Positions 41,041 through 43,066 of a DNA stretch of 43,066 nucleotides are shown piece by piece. The notes under the pieces are model-generated. The model had not been told where the DNA came from. It was given only the letters and a program-made list of their open reading frames with translations, and searched no databases. The translations under genes and the position numbers were made by a program. Numbering within the stretch: the first letter of the stretch is position 1; each line of letters opens with the position of its first letter. This DNA is from Welwitschia mirabilis (lineage: Eukaryota; Gnetophyta; Gnetopsida; Welwitschiales), in contig JBOZIK010000001.1 in assembly GCA_051453625.1 (NCBI GenBank), positions 88,204,815 through 88,247,880 on the forward strand, written 5' to 3'.

Positions 41041-41575
41041 TCACCTTGTCTAAACGGCGCTGACCATCGGACCAATGGTTTGACCAAGCACATGGAGGGA
41101 GACGGAATACTGTGCAAAAAGGGAAGCGATGGCACAGATTGAAAGAATAGACGCCGCATGGGGAAAGAAGTACCACGCTGCGCAGGGAGGAATACACCGT
41201 GTGTGAGAGGACATTGTGCAGGAAAGAAGGAACGGTGGGCGAAAGAAGTGGAGCGTCGTGCAAAAGGAGTGATCAAGCCACGCAGAAAAAGGATGCAGAA
41301 GAATGAACGCCGAATGGAGGGCTGCGCAGTCTGGACAACGCGCAGAATGCGACGGAAAACGTCTGAAACAACGGTCGTTGAAGAAGATGACAAGTGAAGG
41401 AGCGCATGCTCTGTTTTGTGCAGGCAGCAGAAGCTGGAGCGCCAGTTTAATTGCAGCTCGACAGGAACTGTGCGTAGAACAGGCTACACAGACGAAGGAG
41501 AGGGAGGAGGCAGAATGCTTTGCAATAGAGGAAAGCAGAAATAGAAAGAAGACGTTACAAAAATGAAGGCAATTA
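41041..41575. other. GC/CpG-rich block, open in several frames
   Basis: Composition changes sharply to purine-rich (plus strand) and GC-rich with many CpG. Several frames on both strands are open; the only ATG-started one of note is 41158-41397 (79 codons, MGKEVPRCAGRNTPCVRG..., very Arg/Lys-rich). Words such as gtgcaggaaagaag, gcgcagggagg, cgtgcaaaaggag and cacgcagaaaaagg recur at irregular 30-50 base spacing, suggesting a degenerate tandem repeat. More likely repeat or LTR material, or a CpG island, than a gene. Confidence 0.4.
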
Positions 41576-41702
41576 AATCAAGGATTTCTAATTACTTTCT
41601 GTGGCGGTTATAATCCAACCTGGCTAACGTTACAGAAGCCAGAAGAATGCAATTAAGATGTGAATGAGATTTTATTGGGGGTTACCTTCCAAACGAAAAG
41701 CT

Positions 41703-41741
41703 GAAAGACTAATTCAGGGTGGCGTTACACGTTAGTCTTTC
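41703..41741. repeat. perfect 10-bp inverted repeat
   Basis: GAAAGACTAA (41703-41712), 19-base loop, TTAGTCTTTC (41732-41741). Could form a hairpin; no transposon termini recognised. Confidence 0.6.
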
Positions 41742-43066
41742 TTAATAAGAAGAGAAGGACAATGGTTAAATTGAGTGAAATAATGCTAATTTGGTACCCT
41801 TATTCTTGAATTTCTTCTGCACGCTTCGCATGTGACCCACGCTTGCTAAAAGATGGCTCAAGGATGTTCACTGACATCTCTAAGGCAGTGCTTGCTCGAG
41901 CAACTGAGTCGGCCCTTTTTTTTTAAGAACCTTTAATTTAAACTTTCTTTTCGTTGGCCTTGTAAGAATCGTCATATGATGAGGTGGCAAAAGGAGAGTG
42001 AATCCATTCTTCAGCACGGGCCGTTCCTTAAAGAATCATTTGACATTTGATTTAAACACTCCTGCTTTACCTCAATACTTGTGTCACCTCCTCTCAAAAT
42101 TTGAATGCCGCCTCATGATTCAATTGATCAAAGAATGCTGAGTTAGCGGCATCTACACCAACGCTTCTCCCTTAGCATTTTTCAGGGCAATTTTTAATCA
42201 TATTAATTTCGCCACCTCCTGGGATTATATTATTCGATTTGATAGTTGGTATTAACTACGCATTTTCCCACATTCCACCCATTTTGTTGGTTCTCGTTAT
42301 TTTGTTGTGCTCGTCTTGTGATCCCTCCTTCATCATCTTAGTGTTCATCTCCTTAGCAACACCCTTCCTTAAATTTAAGCCCTTCAATATATATATATAT
42401 TTACAGTATTAAAATAATTATTAACGCCCGTCATCAAACCTAATTATAATAGTATTAAATTAAATTTTGGGAGGAGAAGGGAAACACATGACTCTTTTTG
42501 AGGTTTCATTATTAATAAAAGGACATTAATATTACATTCAAGGCAAAATACCAATATTCTATACTCTCATTTAAACTATAAATTTCAAGAAACAACTGCA
42601 TGCGGTGCCTATAAATAAACTGCCTACTTCATACATCAATGAAAATTAAATCAAGAAAAGACAATCACAATTGACATTCAGTACATCTTTTGAGGTAATT
42701 ACATAACTGAAGATTCAAAATTTTCAATAAATTTTCTCAAGAAAAGCATGAAGAATATTTGATGAAATTATCATATTTTCATTGCCTGTGTATATTCAAG
42801 AAAAAATGTTCATTACACATTTGCTTAATGAATTAAAATAAGAAGTTTCATAAAGCTGCAAGGGACACGTATAATGAAATAGAATTTAACTGTCAATGCC
42901 CATCTATGAAACATTATTCAAGAGAGGTATATCGTGTCCTTGAATCACAATCATATAGCTCTAAAAATTTTAAGATTAATGAAGGAATACAAGTCCATAC
43001 TGCAAAATTTTCCAACAAGACTGGAATAATAATCCTTCACATCTTTATGTCCACTTCAATAATCAT
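41742..43066. other. intergenic stretch to the window end
   Basis: No gene or transposon domain recognised. A short AT dinucleotide run lies at about 42389-42402. Composition is moderate to AT-rich. Confidence 0.5.

Noticed and set aside
41031-41393. 120-codon minus-strand frame in the GC-rich block
   Set aside because: Non-ATG start, low-complexity Arg/Ser/Phe composition, and overlapping open frames on the other strand; typical of GC-rich repeat DNA.
1-43066. CRISPR array, tRNA or rRNA gene, bacterial operon
   Set aside because: No regular spacer-repeat structure and no RNA gene signature seen. The only tRNA-like words are decayed primer binding sites of retrotransposons.

Overview
This is a plant nuclear scaffold, most likely from a large-genome seed plant. 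A gymnosperm or early-diverging lineage is possible, but that is inference. The evidence is one intact intronless CrRLK1L receptor kinase gene of the THESEUS1 type, surrounded by very AT-rich, heavily decayed and nested LTR retrotransposons. Nothing looks bacterial or viral.

Region 1-12.6 kb is decayed transposon DNA. It holds two copies (A, B) of a minus-strand LTR, a minus-strand Ty3/gypsy reverse transcriptase/RNase H remnant (6.55-7.48 kb), two LTR-like promoter patches, and at 11.9-12.63 kb the C-terminal half of a protease plus the start of a reverse transcriptase, also on the minus strand. Region 12.64-27.97 kb is one plus-strand Ty3/gypsy element (called E1 here). It has two roughly 1-kb LTRs, a decayed tRNA-Asp-type primer binding site, gag, protease, RT, RNase H, a truncated integrase, an unidentified third ORF and a purine tract. 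E1 sits inside the protease gene of the minus-strand element (E2). The E2 protease reads up to 27,975, stops at E1 and resumes in frame at 12,631, with TTCAT on both sides as target-site duplication. E2 continues at 28-31.9 kb with protease N-terminus, gag, primer binding site and LTR copy C. Both elements are dead: all their frames carry many stops and frameshifts.

Region 34.5-37.85 kb is the gene: a GC-richer 5' flank, a 7-codon upstream ORF overlapping the first ATG, and an 837-codon malectin-like receptor kinase with every catalytic motif intact. Region 37.85-43.07 kb is intergenic. It contains two exon-like fragments of unknown origin, a Copia-type LTR with tRNA-iMet primer site, a scrambled fragment of an EDEM-type alpha-mannosidase gene (GH47), a 72-bp direct repeat and a GC/CpG-rich block.

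Assembly caution: nine gaps of exactly 100 N are each flanked by two near-identical copies. In every case the left copy ends at the gap and the right copy begins at the gap. These look like unmerged overlapping contig ends, so about 4.5 kb of sequence (plus 0.9 kb of N) is probably falsely duplicated, and E1 is really about 10.9 kb. Identity statements are by-eye readings, not computed alignments.
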